Assembly: GCA_949316495.1 (NCBI GenBank)
Contig: OX439005.1
Location: 21,775,704 to 21,839,703 of the forward strand
DNA: 64,000 nt
Reading direction: 5' to 3'
From: Amphiduros pacificus
Taxonomy: Eukaryota > Annelida > Polychaeta > Phyllodocida > Hesionidae
The first letter of the stretch is position 1. Every line of letters begins with the position of its first letter. The notes beneath the pieces were generated by a model. It did not search any database. It saw nothing but the letters and a program-made list of their open reading frames with translations, and was not told the origin of the DNA. This document shows, one piece after another, positions 13,001 to 24,900 of this stretch. A program made the position numbers and the translations under genes.

Positions 13001-16000
13001 TGAACGGTACGATCATGGGAAATGGGTAGTCATTTCCTGTGGGTTGTAATTCGGTTTTTTCTGTGGTCATAATTGTTAAAACAACTGACGCCACTGTGGA
13101 GTGTTCGTCGTGTGCATGCAATAGATTAGACTGGTGCCGCCCTCCATTCTTGACACGTGGTAGGGGACCAGTCTTATATTCGGCGTATGAATACAAAAGA
13201 AAAGAAGTGCGTGATGTAAACAAAGCAGAACATTCAAAACTATGTCATCGTTTTCGCCCATCATTTCATAAAATGATCTTTATAAATTGCTTGGAAATGA
13301 TTCCCAATCGATAGAACAAGGAATTATCAGTAAGTTTAGTTCAAATTTGGTGTGAATCGGACAATTAGAAGTCAGATGACATGCAAAAGTCTGATCGATG
13401 ATTTGTGGTTAGCGCCTGAGCGATAATAGAGCAACTCACTTAATCAAGCCTGATAAGGCACATCTTTGCACCCAGTTGTGCTAGAAAATTCGTTCATATA
13501 CCAAATTAAATGTTTTTATTAGATGAATAAATATTTTTGAATTTTGTTTTGTTTGTTTCAATTTTTGTTTTGTTTATTTTAATTTTTTTGTTGTTTATTT
13601 TAATTTTTGTTTTGTTTGTTGCAAGTTTTGTTTTGTTTGTTTTTTTCCCATCTGTGTTACATGTGGAGCACCACTTTTTCTTGCTTAAAACTGTGTTTAA
13701 CAACCCATTAACAATGTAATTGAATTTGCACATCATTGCAAGCTGTAGGTAACTATTAGTGGTGATCATATTGAAGAGGGAGAATCCATTCACACACAGG
13801 GAGGCAGCTTTGAATGCTTCAAATTAAAAGCTGAATTTACTACCAACAGCAAATAGTACCATACAATATGTCTGATTATTACTTCCTTATTGTGTACATT
13901 ACAAAACTGAACTTAGGTTAACAAGAAGTATTATTTTCATCATCATCCGTTTTTGGATGATGACCCTTCTGCATTGTCCATATGCAGTTGAACACTCTAG
14001 CCCATGTTTTCTGCAAGTGCATTGTCAAACTTACTGAACAAAGTGTCCATCACAAAAATCTAGAATGTCTACACCATCACAAAATGCTGCACTATATTCA
14101 TATTTTGTAACTGCATAAAAACCCATGTTTATGCAGAGTATGATTAAAGCATTCATGAAATGAGGTTTTCAAGCACCTTTTCCTTACAGTGTAATTTAAA
14201 TATTTATACCCCAAACTTTGCAATCAAATGTCATAACCCATCTGATTTCACCAGCATCAGCTCCTTTAATGATATTCTGAAGCAAGAGGACCACTGAATC
14301 AGGCAGAAATGAACATGCAGCATCAGTATAAGACATCTGATCATAGGCTGGATAAATTTCACACTCATGTGGCAATGTCTTAATGTCATACTTAGGGGTA
14401 GGAACAGGGGGGCTGGGGGCCCCCACCTTTTCTCAAACTTAGGTTACCACATGGAAAGTTCAAAGCTGATGGTAAGAGGGCTTAGTGCATCGCTCAAAAT
14501 AATTTGAAATTGATGACCCAAAATCTCTTGACTCGAAAGTGTCAGGGAGTAGTCTGAAGACAAACTCTATCTTTGCCAGAGAACCTATTGAAACTCATCA
14601 TTGGTCTACTTGGTGACTACTAAGATAAAAGAAACAATAACTACTGGTTCTCCTGGCATAAGGGTCCATTGTCCAACCAGATGGACAGTAAAGACAGATA
14701 CTATGCACAATGTCATTGTGAATTTTAAAGTTTTAAATGAAGTCTGGGAAGAGGCTTTAGATTATGTTAGAGATTTTAAAATGCACAGTAGAATTAGAGG
14801 AGTATTAGATGTGTACATGACTTTGGTGTCTTATTGGCAGATAACATTATGAAACACAGTTATAATCTTAGTAAATCTGTCACCAGTGTCAGCAGCAGAA
14901 AGCCAGAGAATGGCTAGCCCAACAATTATAACACTCAAAACAAAACAGACAGACACAGAATTTGATCAATTTTAGAACAAAGTGAATAAAAAATGTAATG
15001 TATTAGGGGTAACTGGTCCCCAGCTCTCTGGATTAGGGCCTACATATTACCCCGGCACCCCACAGGAACATTACAGTAAAATCTATTATGAAGCTGCAGA
15101 TTTCATAATCAATGCTAAAGACAATAGATTTGATCATCCAAGCTATAAAGTGTATATTAATTTATAGAATATGTTGCTAAAGGCTGCTGCTGGTTATACA
15201 TATGACCAGAAGTTTGCAATTATGACAAATCTATATGCTTCAGACATTAATGCACAGAGACTGAAAACTCAAATAGACACATTAAAAAGCAACATAGTTC
15301 TTGAAAAGAATACACCGACATGAAATTCCATAATTAATTTTATGATTACTAATGGTGCATCTCTATACAGGGAAATTCTTGTAATACCAGCAACAAATGC
15401 TACCAGTGAACAATCATTCAGTTTTCAAAGTGACACAGATGAGGCTAAATGGTCTATTGAAGCTTCATGTTCATAAAGATCACACAGATGATGTTAACCT
15501 AATTCATGTTCCCAATGATTTTATATCTGTTCATGAATAAATGAACATATCTGTGTTTGGCACTTTTATGGAATCTGACATGCAATCTGTGATTTGATCC
15601 TTGATAATTAAGTCCACAGAATAACTAATATCTGAACTGATATTTCAAATTATGTATTGTGTTATTTGTGTCAACAGCCATAGCATTATTTTACCTCAAT
15701 GCTTAAGTTATTTATATGGACATCTAAAGGTAGTGAAGGAAGGTGGTGCCACACACCTCGTTTGACATTAAATTTGGATTTTTTGAGGAATTGACTTGCC
15801 TGTGTAGAAATTGGTGCTGCATGCCTGATGTTTGACAGCATTGGCAGCATGTAGGTTATTAACAAATTATATTCTGGCTTTGATAGTTTTGGCCAAGTCT
15901 CATAATGCTGTTCACAAATAGTGGCAACACTTCTGACAGTCCTTTTTTCTAACTGGTATTAATACTCTTTTTTTCTTATATATATAAGATATATATATAT

Positions 16001-18153
16001 ATATACAATGTATTTCATAGCAGAATGATGCTGGCATCATATGAAATACATTACAAGAAACACTACATAAGCTATTTATTTCTATATCATGGCCTTAAAA
16101 TAACTTCTTAACACCAACAGCAAAGGCATGACATTATTTCAGTGTGCAAGGAACCTTTAATCATACAAAAAAACCTGAATATAAGCATGAAAAAGGGTGA
16201 AACGTCAATGAGAGGCGGCCATTTTTGAATTTATGCAAATTAGGTGATGTTCCACTAAGTTGATTTTGGTAGACTTTTTATATGTTCATCTGGGTAACAT
16301 TCTGAGACAAATAACACCAAAATGGTTTCTGTTCTAATTTGTTCTGGGTCATTTCATATTTTGACTGGACTACCTGCTGTACGAAGTAAATTGCGCGGTG
16401 CTGGTCATTAACTTCTACAATCTAACAAAACATATGTAATCAGTTGGTAACATGAATACTTATATAGGGTATCTACATATACAAAAATCGTGTCATATTT
16501 CTGTATCATTTACAATGTTTTGAATGTGCGATTCATTCGCACTACCTTTCAGTAAAATGTATGCATGCATATATGTTTTTGTAAATTTATATATTATTCT
16601 AAAAAGATTTTTTTTTCAACAGGTTGAACGTGGTCGAAATAGTGATGAATTTGGTCGCCCTCGTCCTTGTAAGCTCATTTCTTCAGGTTTCGATTCATCT
16701 TGTAAAACACATATTACAGATATTTAAATGTCTCTGGTATACTTTACACACATTTGATGCAAATCCTATTTCTGGCAAATATGCAGCGTACTGGTAATTT
16801 TTTTTATAAATTAATGAAAATACAGATCATAACTTGATTAGTTGGGGCCACTGGCAAAAAGCGTCACAAAATAATATGATGGTTTCATGTCAGACAATGT
16901 GTAATCCTCTCCCTCATCATTAGACTGTCGTTCCCTCAGCACTATGTGGCCCTCACCCTCACTAGAATGTCCATCCCTCAATACTAAGTGACCCTCTCCC
17001 TCACCACTAGAATGTCCCTCCCTCACCACCCTGTGACCCTCTCCATCATCATTGAACTACCCATCCCTCACCACTCTGTGACAATTTCCCTTATTATTGA
17101 ACTGTCCCGCCCACACCACTATGTGACCCTCTTCCTCATCACTGATCTGTCCATCCCTCAACCCAATGTGACAACCTCCCCCTTATTACTGGAATGTCCC
17201 TCCCTCACCACTCTGTGATCATCTCCCTTATTACTGAACTGTCCACCCCTCACCACCCTGTGACCCTCTCCCTTATTACTGGACTGTCCCTCCCTCACCA
17301 CTCTGTGACACTTTCCCTTATTACTGGACTGTCCCTCCCTCACCACTCTCATAATGTCTCTGTCTACATAATGTCTCTGTGATGGGTATACTTTACAAAC
17401 ATTTGATGCAAATCCTATTTATGGGAAATATGCAGCCTACTGGTAATATTTTAAAATAAATTAATGAAAATACAGATCATAACTTGCGTCACAAAATAAT
17501 ATGATGGTTTCATGTCACACAATGGGTAATCCTCTCCCTCATCATTGGACTGTCGTTCCCTCAGCACTATGTGACCCTCACCCTCACTAGAATGTCCATC
17601 CCTCATTACTAAGTGACCCTCTCCCTCATCACTAGAATGTCCATCCCTAAACACAATGTGACAATCTCCCCCTTTATTGCTGGACTGTTTCAAGGACATA
17701 ATACAGAGAGTGACACAACCACAATCCCATGTCATCCAATTTGTGACGGTATAGCGTCACAAAATAAAATCAATCATGCATGAAGTTAGTGTTGGACTAA
17801 TGTGAATCAAATGTGCTATATTATTTTGTGACGTTTTTTGCTAGTGGCCCCAACTGTTAATAGTTACAATGAAACGTAGCAATACATTTTGAGTCATTGT
17901 GTTATAGAACAGCCAGGGGGCGCACAGTGCAGTCTTGCTGACGTATACAGTGACGGTCATGACGTGGTGGAAGACCGTTATATATGCCTTGCTCAACACA
18001 GACCTTTGCGGCGGTGCTCACGCGCATATAGACATGCGCACTGACGTCTTGGTGTTCTGGTTGCCTAACCTTGTTTGGGTTGTGGTACCTCTCTTAGTGA
18101 TGCGCACTTTATGGACAAGAATGACAGGCTTGGAGCAAAAGAAATCCCAGTGA
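10081..18153 (+). CDS. EXPERA-domain (emopamil-binding family) membrane protein
   Basis: Four exons read as one 167-residue protein: 10081-10231, 11415-11484, 16623-16668 and 17917-18153. All junctions are GT-AG and the phases match (1, 2, 0). ATG 10081 is the first in-frame ATG. The sequence opens with a hydrophobic helix (WVQIWLFFSSLLCIWDASF), then the family signature FVLLRPHSLPGG, RYGDMTDGLVYAVS, LNVVEIVMNLVALVL, TVMTWWKTVIYALL and FWLPNLVWVVVPLLV, giving four membrane helices. EXPERA proteins (EBP, TMEM97, TM6SF relatives) act in the ER on sterols or related lipids; the exact substrate cannot be told here. The last four residues, KKSQ, form a KKxx dilysine ER-retrieval signal. Introns 2 and 3 are loaded with transposons. 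The stop at 18151-18153 is clear. Confidence 0.85.
10232..11414 (+). other. Intron 1 of the EXPERA gene
   Basis: Begins GTGAGT and ends in a TCAG acceptor. I saw no gene inside. Two short copies of TTGGTATCATAGCACGATC sit at about 11112-11155. Confidence 0.7.
11626..11840. mobile_element. Small MITE with TA target duplication
   Basis: A 215-bp element opening CAGCCGACGACAACAGAGC and closing with its inverse; imperfect inverted arms extend about 45 bp. It is flanked by TA on both sides (11624-11625 and 11841-11842), the target duplication of Tc1/mariner-type transposition. It lies in intron 2 of the EXPERA gene and has no coding capacity. Confidence 0.8.
12470..12646 (+). repeat. Inverted-repeat pair, left member
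   Basis: This segment (landmarks AGTCCAGTCAA, GGAACAAATTAGAACAGAAA, AAAAGTCTACCAAAATC, GCATAAAT, AAAATGGCCG) matches the reverse complement of 16214-16388 with diverged stretches. The pair faces outward across 3.6 kb that contains the dispersed repeat copy 2 and a hAT remnant. Confidence 0.75.
12955..13661. repeat. Dispersed repeat, copy 2 (MITE-like)
   Basis: Complete-looking copy of the family at 20-944. It opens TGTAACACGGATGG and closes with CCATCTGTGTTACA, its inverse with one mismatch. A shared flank (TGTGGAGCACCACTTTTTCTTG minus two bases in length limits) continues past the right end in both copies, so the true edge may be about 25 bp farther. Non-coding, in intron 2 of the EXPERA gene. 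Confidence 0.65.
14196..14426 (-). pseudogene. Possible fragment of a transposon-borne ORF
   Basis: A short minus-strand frame includes SYTDAACSFLPDSVVLLLQN followed by IIKGADAG, which recalls a conserved segment (SFLPxSVxLFLxxLI) of uncharacterised repeat proteins in molluscs and fish. The rest does not match and there is no start or partner exon. Weak. Confidence 0.25.
14580..15545 (+). pseudogene. Decayed hAT transposase remnant
   Basis: The plus strand reads, across several frames and stops, pieces in the order expected for a hAT transposase of the ZMYM-like/DUF4371 kind: GIRVHCPTRWTVKTDTM near 14660, a helical stretch, DNIMKHSYNLSKSV near 14840, a middle part near 15000-15150, and the C-terminal dimerisation block LVIPATNATSEQSFS near 15400 followed by KLHVHKDHTDDVNL near 15470. 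The N-terminal zinc finger and catalytic start were not found. At least five stops or frameshifts separate the pieces. It sits in intron 2 of the EXPERA gene. Confidence 0.8.
16214..16388 (-). repeat. Inverted-repeat pair, right member
   Basis: Reverse-complement match to 12470-12646. Either the two are ends of one large composite DNA transposon enclosing the hAT remnant, or two separate insertions of a short element in opposite directions. The long arms (about 170 bp) would be unusual for hAT. Confidence 0.75.
16840..17855. mobile_element. 1-kb element with 38-bp terminal inverted repeats
   Basis: Left end AGTTGGGGCCACTGGCAAAA (16840) and right end (17818-17855) pair over 38 bases with two mismatches. 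The interior is mainly a minisatellite and no transposase is visible. No target duplication was identified. It lies in intron 3 of the EXPERA gene. Confidence 0.75.
16895..17690. repeat. CCCTCACC-rich minisatellite and internal duplication
   Basis: About fifteen imperfect units of roughly 44-46 bp (CTCTCCCTCATCAC, TAGAATGTCCCTCC, CTCACCACTCTGTG) at 16895-17350 and again at 17525-17690. A direct duplication joins 16736-17003 with 17388-17660; the second copy lacks about 25 bp that contain the outer part of the left inverted repeat. Confidence 0.8.
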
Positions 18154-19244
18154 TAAAAAAACATTTTTACATTATATGGTGTGTATCAGGAACATGGAAT
18201 TTATTTTGTCCAGCCCTATGCTTCGGGCTCACTATATTTGGAGAGAGAGAGGGCCTAGCTAGCAATGCCTGGGAAGCAAATAAGTTGAAAAGCTGAAAAA
18301 ATGCTCATGTTTATATTTAAATTATTGTTCAGACTTGAAAAGCCAGATCCTTATTAGTGATCAAACCCAGAGCCACAAATCTGTTTGACTTAGCATCCAA
18401 GTTCAGCTTGGAAGCAGCTCTTGCATGATGAGCATGACTCTGGTTCTGGTCACTCAAAAAGAGGTGAGTAGCATACTGATAGGTTTTGTATACTGGCATA
18501 CACTTTTGTATTATATTCTCAAAAAGCTAAATAAATGTTCAAGTTCAAATACATGGACTATCTATTTCATCACAAAGTTAGGTAGGTTAGGCGTTTATCT
18601 ACGGTGAGGGGCCGTAAGCAGTCCTTCATGTTGTCTCATCATGCTCATGTGCCCCCTGATGCTCAATTAGTCATGGCAGGATCCCGGGTACAGAGTAGCG
18701 AGTTTTCCCCAGGTCTGCAAGTATCACCACGATTAGCAAGTTTACCCCAAAGATCTTCCTCACAATAGCTTAGTGGACAAATAGACCACAAAAGATATAG
18801 TGGAGAAATGCACCACAATAAAAAGCCGTATTTGACTTGATCACGTTTGCTTGGTCCCCTGTGTGTTTTATAAGACAAAAATCTTAAGGAATGTCAATAT
18901 CAAGGAGACATTTTGATAATGACCAACAAGTAAAATTATGACTTTCAGGTTTGTCTTGGAAAACTACTCAGAGGTTGTCTCCACGCTCCATTGAACCTAT
19001 TGCTCTTTATCTCACGATGTTTCAACACTGCGATGAAACAAAAGATCAACATATATATAGACTAAATCACATCATACAAATGCACAGATATAAAAAAATG
19101 TATATAAGCTAGACCTGAATTAAATACTTAAGACATATTTCACACTTGGCCATGAATTTGTTATAAATTGAGGAAATAAGACTGAATCATACAGAGCATG
19201 AATAGTGTCAATGATGTTTTTGGGTAAAGGATATGTTTGATCGT
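18154..19244. other. 3' flank of the EXPERA gene, nothing recognised
   Basis: Probably holds the 3' UTR. An AATAAA lies near 18529. No further gene or repeat recognised. Confidence 0.4.
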
Positions 19245-19850
19245 ATAACTGAAAAATTAAATTAAAGGAACTGTATTGGCTCTCAGCCAGTCTGCACCAG
19301 AATTGAATTTAACATTCTTCTGGTTACTTGGAAGGCCTTGAATGGTAAGGCACCTCTTTATTTGCACGATCTTCTCTTAGTTAGACATAATGAGAGAAAC
19401 TTTGGATCAAATGAGAGTACTTACCTCTGTCCCCAAGATGCCCCTAAAAACAGTAGGCAATAGGGCTTTTTTTTCTGCAATCGCTCCCAGGCTATGGAAT
19501 GCCTTCCCTACTGCCACTAGAAGTAGTTCTTCAGTCAATACTTTTAAAAGTAGACTGAAGACACATCTATTCAGAAAGAGCTATCTGAATGAAGCACTTT
19601 GAACCAGTCAAACCCCTTTAACAGTGACGCACATCATGCTTGAGTTACCAGCTTGGCATCTACTTAAGACACCACATCCACCATGTCTTTTAAATGTGAT
19701 GTTTCAGTACATGTAATTTGTGAGCCATTGTTTTATTTGCTGTTGCAACGTCATTGTTAATTGTATGTTTTTGCACGTATCATTCACACCTTAATAACAT
19801 TAAATGACCTTAATGTGTTGATGTACCATTCATTCATTCATTCATAAAAG
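19245..19850 (+). mobile_element. CR1/L2-type LINE, 3' end only
   Basis: The plus strand reads the C-terminal end of a CR1/L2-like polyprotein in broken frames: LKELYWLSAS near 19262, HNERNFGSNESTY near 19388, and NRAFFSAIAPRLWNAFP followed by FKSRLKTHLFRKSY near 19460-19590. It ends in a four-base ATTC tail (about 19828-19845). The element is strongly 5'-truncated and dead; only about 600 bp remain. Confidence 0.85.
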
Positions 19851-21816
19851 CTTTCATGAAATCACAAAGGTCAAAGACAATTTTTCAGAGATTTGGCATG
19901 TGTTTAACTGATACCTAGGCCTGGCCACAAATCTGTGATACAAACAAGCTATCTCACTGAAATCAATCAAAATACTAACCATGGTTATTGTGTTTAGCTA
20001 AAAGTACTGGTTGTACTTTTGTGACCACTATGTGGTCATATGTGTACAAGCATGTGACCTCTATTGTGGTCTGTAAGGTTGTTAGGCCTGTACCAATATA
20101 CAGACATTAATGGACAAACAGACCCCTGTATGAAAAATCATTGCTGCAATGTCGCAATTTGATGGTGCCCCATTGTAAGCAAAACTAAGCAGGTGTTTGT
20201 ACTAGATCATTGGTCAGCTAAACAAAGTTTGTAATATAAACATTAATATTATGCAAGGAAGATATTCTTAAAAATCTCATTTCATTCCTGCTTTAAATGT
20301 ACCAATCATTGCTCTATTCAGGTCAACCCATATGCAGGACATATTCTCCAATGTGATATTAGGTACATTGAATCATACATTGCTTGTGTATCAAGCCATT
20401 ATTTAGATCTGTTGGAAGTATTGCCAAAGTTTCCTGCATAGGTTATGCCACACAGAAACAATCAAGACACCAATCAATCTTGTGAGATGTTTCATGTACA
20501 TTGTGTAGATGTGTGTAATCTAACCAATAAAGGTTACTGTCAGATTAATGTGCAAGTATCACCACAGTAGCAAAAAAGCAGTTAGTTATTAGAGGCAGGA
20601 ATAGTTTTTTTTTTTTTTTTTTGGGGGGGGGGGTTGATAAATTGTTGTAATACAAGTATCCCAGCAGTAGCAATACAGCAATACAATGGCTGTCAAGGGT
20701 GAATGACGAGTGATGTGGCCATTAGCAATTGCGTTCCTTACAGGACAAACAATTATCAAAAGTCCTGGTCATAATCATGGTAATGCTTACCAAAATATAC
20801 AATCAGAATTAACCAACCTCAGATCACAAACTATGATCAGTTTGCTTATTGAAACAATAAGCAAACAGAATCTGTTATTTACAAACAGAATCTGTAATCA
20901 GTGTAGAGCCTTATTTTGTGAATTACTATGACTTGTGGCCAATCCTGGGTGCAACTTTTTACCATTGAAGGCAGGGACTGATATGGATATGGATCCTGCT
21001 TTGAGGGATACAATGACACAGGTTAAGATCGATCTCCATTTTAAAGCTTAAAATAATATTTAAATGTGTCATCATGCATGCACAGCTCATAGACATTAAC
21101 CCTAAAAGAAACAAAATCGCACATCCTCAAATTTAAAGGATATGATCCATTCAATGATCAGATAGCAAAGCGTTTTTAAAAAGTGAAAACTTTGCCTTTA
21201 CCTCATTCCCTAATAATATTTTGTGCCTCCTGTTGTTAAATTGCTCATAATATTTGCAAAGAACTACAAGACATTGTCACACCCCACTGAGCACAGGATT
21301 ATATGTATGGGGCACTTGATTTCCATCATTCCCTCTATTAGATCACAGGCTTTTTGGATATTTGTACAAGTGATCTCAGATTTGGGCAGAAATATTAACT
21401 AAGGTAAGGCGAGGTTAAGTTTTGTAACACTGAATTTAAGGATTGGATGGCACAGATCACAAATATTCACACCTCAAGTTCATAAAAGTAAAATTGATAA
21501 CTTTATACATGGAATAAAAATGACCTCATCCAAGGTTGTGATTTAAGCTTTCACATGAGTAAAAGGAGAATTGATCATGCTTTCGCACCTCTTTCCTACT
21601 CAACTTTCGAATTTCCACCACTGGTTCCATACCAAATACTTTCCTCTCAAAAGTTTTTTTCTGTTTTGGGAATAACACGTCAATAGCAGGAGCCATCGAT
21701 CTTGTTGTCATTATCGCATTGTACACGGTAAGAACACTTAATATCTTGGTATTTGTTTATTATTTGATCAACCAATATCACAATAGTCGACATTCCAGCA
21801 GGGAAGTAACATTTCT
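19851..21816. other. Intergenic region, no gene recognised
   Basis: Contains a homopolymer tract of T (20605-20622) followed by G (20623-20633). No coding exon, RNA gene or further repeat was supported. Confidence 0.5.
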
Positions 21817-21822
21817 TTTATT
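21817..21822 (-). terminator. Poly(A) signal AATAAA of the protease gene
   Basis: AATAAA on the minus strand about 100 bases after the protease stop codon, a plausible cleavage signal. Confidence 0.5.
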
Positions 21823-21923
21823 AAATGTCTGAAATATCTAAACCCTTCACACACCTGTACCGGTTCATTTGTCAGGTGTATATTGGCATCATGAATCCCT
21901 GACTAAAATGCCATCTTGAACGT

Positions 21924-24900
21924 CTATCTATATCTTTCCATGGTAGCGTAAATGAAATTGATGTAACGGGAAACATTAGTGTAGACCCCGGGTTGATGTT
22001 TCAAGGCACACCCATCTCCCCAGCTGACCACGCCCACAAGCTTCCATGATTGGTCAGTTTTACACATCAATGGACCTCCTGAATCTCCCTGAAAAATTAC
22101 AATGCAATGTACTTATTGATATCGCCAATCAACTAATCAATAACAATAGTTGGTACGTCATCATATTCCTGTTTATAAAAAAAAAAACAGAAAAAAAACT
22201 TGAACTTAACACAACCTGCGCCCCCCTCCCCCCCCCAAAAAAAAACAAAAAAAAACAAAAAACAAAAAAAACTAACAAAAAACAAACAAAAGACATAACA
22301 ATAAAGACCAATAAGCATCAGCGAGAATGAGTGACATAGCACATGTAACGGGTCTATAGCAGTGGGAGGAGCGGACGTCAAGAAAGCACCCTGCAGAGCA
22401 CTTTCAGTGACATGTCATATTGGCTGATTTCTACTTCCATTCACCAAATCAACCAAATCAATGCCATTTTTTTTTAAATTATCAAAATGATTTAACCCAA
22501 TTGACTCTACATTCAATATATTTTTTATTATATTTTTTTTAATCATTTCTATTCATGACTAATTTTCTCATATTTTTCTGTGAATATTTCTTCTTTTTTA
22601 GGTATTTTTATGATAAGAGCAACTTATTGCTGATTATTTTCTGAAATTAGATTAATATTTGATTTATCTAATATCTCAAAAATAAATGTGAGGTCAAATT
22701 AAAGTCCGTCAATTTGTCACTTTTGTAACCCTACCGATTTAAGCTATTTCTAATCATTTTAGCTTCATAATAAATCTTGAAATTGACGGACTTTTTTTTC
22801 AATTTCTTTTTAGTATTAATGTGTTTTTCTCTGCAGTATTCTATATATTTTCATAAACTAACCCCCAATAAGCTGGCATTTTTATATTATTTAAAAAAAA
22901 CTTAGTATTATAGTATTTTCCTATGTTTTCCCTTATAGATTGACCACAAAACTATAAATTGCTCTCAAATTGTTAATTATGAACAGATTTTGATGAATAA
23001 GGACTCTACGAGCTCGTATTTGAAAAGTGTAGATGATAGGATAATAAAACATGTAGATAATTTCGTGGAAATAGGCTTTCTATTTTCAAGGTCACTGAAA
23101 AGTCACTTCAAGGTCACTGGCAATATTTGATCAAAATTGCCTAAGAAGGTTGACATTCGATCATATATCACTTGTAGATGTATTCTGAGTAGTAAAAGAG
23201 TTATATCCCTATGTCTGCCATTTCTAGTGATGAGCGCGCCGGTACCTGGCATGAATCTTGTCCTCCCGAGGAGTAGCCGGCACAGAACATGTTCTCTTTC
23301 ACTCTGCCATTGTACCAGTCCTCTTTGTTGCACGTCTCACGGTCTATGCTCTGCACCTTGATCTGATTCAGAACATCAGAGCCCGACCCCATAACTGAAA
23401 AAACCCACACTTCAAACAGGTTGAACCCCAAATTATATGAAGCACTAATGTATCCCACTTCATCCCATCAAGAAAATATTAAACTACTCCTTTTTTCATT
23501 TTCAAATTCTGTTTTATACTGCTCATTCCTAAAACCGGACAAAATAGCCAAGGACGCATTTCCAGTGGTTTAATCTAAATAAATTCATTAATTTATTTGA
23601 ATTAGTATTTTAGTCAAACCAATACTTTCACCTTTAAAAAAAAAAAACAAAAAATAAACTTACATTCTGTATGGCCCCACCCTGCTGTAAAGCACATTTT
23701 CATATCACCGGAGCTAAGTCCAGCATCGTCAAGACAAATAGGGGAGAGGTGATCAGAGAATGTGACATCTTGGTTGAGTTTAATGATGGCGATATCGTTG
23801 GTGACGATGAGCGGGTCGTAGTCTGGATGCGTGATGATGTGGGAAGCGTAGCGATGGACCTGCTGAGGAGACTCAACGCTCTGACGATGGGCCCCCAACA
23901 CCACTCTCCTCTGCTCAGGGCTCGTAGCCAAACGCCATCTGAAAAACATTTGAATGATACAATAGATTAACATGTGACTGTACCCCGTTGACATTTTTGC
24001 CCTGAAGGTCCAAAAGAAAAACTTAGTTTTTAAGAGAGTATCTTTTTTCATGCACAGTAGGTGTCCCACCGCAGAAGTGTTTACCATCAGCAGAGTAACT
24101 TACCCTGGTGCACAGTGGGCCGCTGTCACCACCCATCTAGCATCAAGCAGAGTTCCGCCACAGAAGTGTTTACCATCAGCAGAGTAACTTACCCTGGTGC
24201 ACAGTGGGCAGCTGTCACCACCCATCTAGCATCAGGCAGAGTTCCGCCACAGAAGTGTTTACGATCAGCAGAGTAACTTACCCTGGTGCACAGTGGGCAG
24301 CTGTCACCACCCATCTAGCATCAAGCAGAGTTCCGCCACAGAAGTGTTAACCATCAGGAGAGTAACTTACCCTGGTGCACAGTGGGCAGCTGTCACCACC
24401 CATCTAGCATCAAGCAGAGTTCCGCCACAGAAGTGTTTACCATCAGGAAAGTAACTTACCCTGGTGCACAGTGAGCAGCTGTGACCACCCATCTAGCATC
24501 AAGCAGAGTCCCACCACAGAAGTGTTTACCATCAGGAGAGTAACTTACCCTGGTGCACAGTGGGCCACTGTCACCACCCATCTAGCATCAAGCAGAGTTC
24601 CACCACAGAAGTGTTAACCATCAGGAGAGTAACTTACCCTGGTGCACAGTGAGCAGCTGTCACCACCCATCTAGCACCAGGCAGAGTTCCGCCACAGAAG
24701 TGTTTACCATCAGTAGAGTAACTTGCCCTGGTGCACAGTGGGCAGCTGTGACCACCCATCTAGCATCAAGCAGCCACCACAGAAGTGTTTACCATCAGCA
24801 GAGTAACTTACCCTGGTGCACAGTGGGCCGCTGTCACCACCCATCTAGCATCAAGCAGAGTTCCGCCACAGAAGTGTTTACCATCAGCAGAGTAACTTAC

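Noticed and set aside
21526-21726. 66-residue minus-strand frame
   Set aside because: No domain, no signal peptide, no splice partner found.
22046-22381. Lysine/asparagine-rich and phenylalanine-rich frames
   Set aside because: Created by an A-rich and C-rich low-complexity tract in the protease intron.
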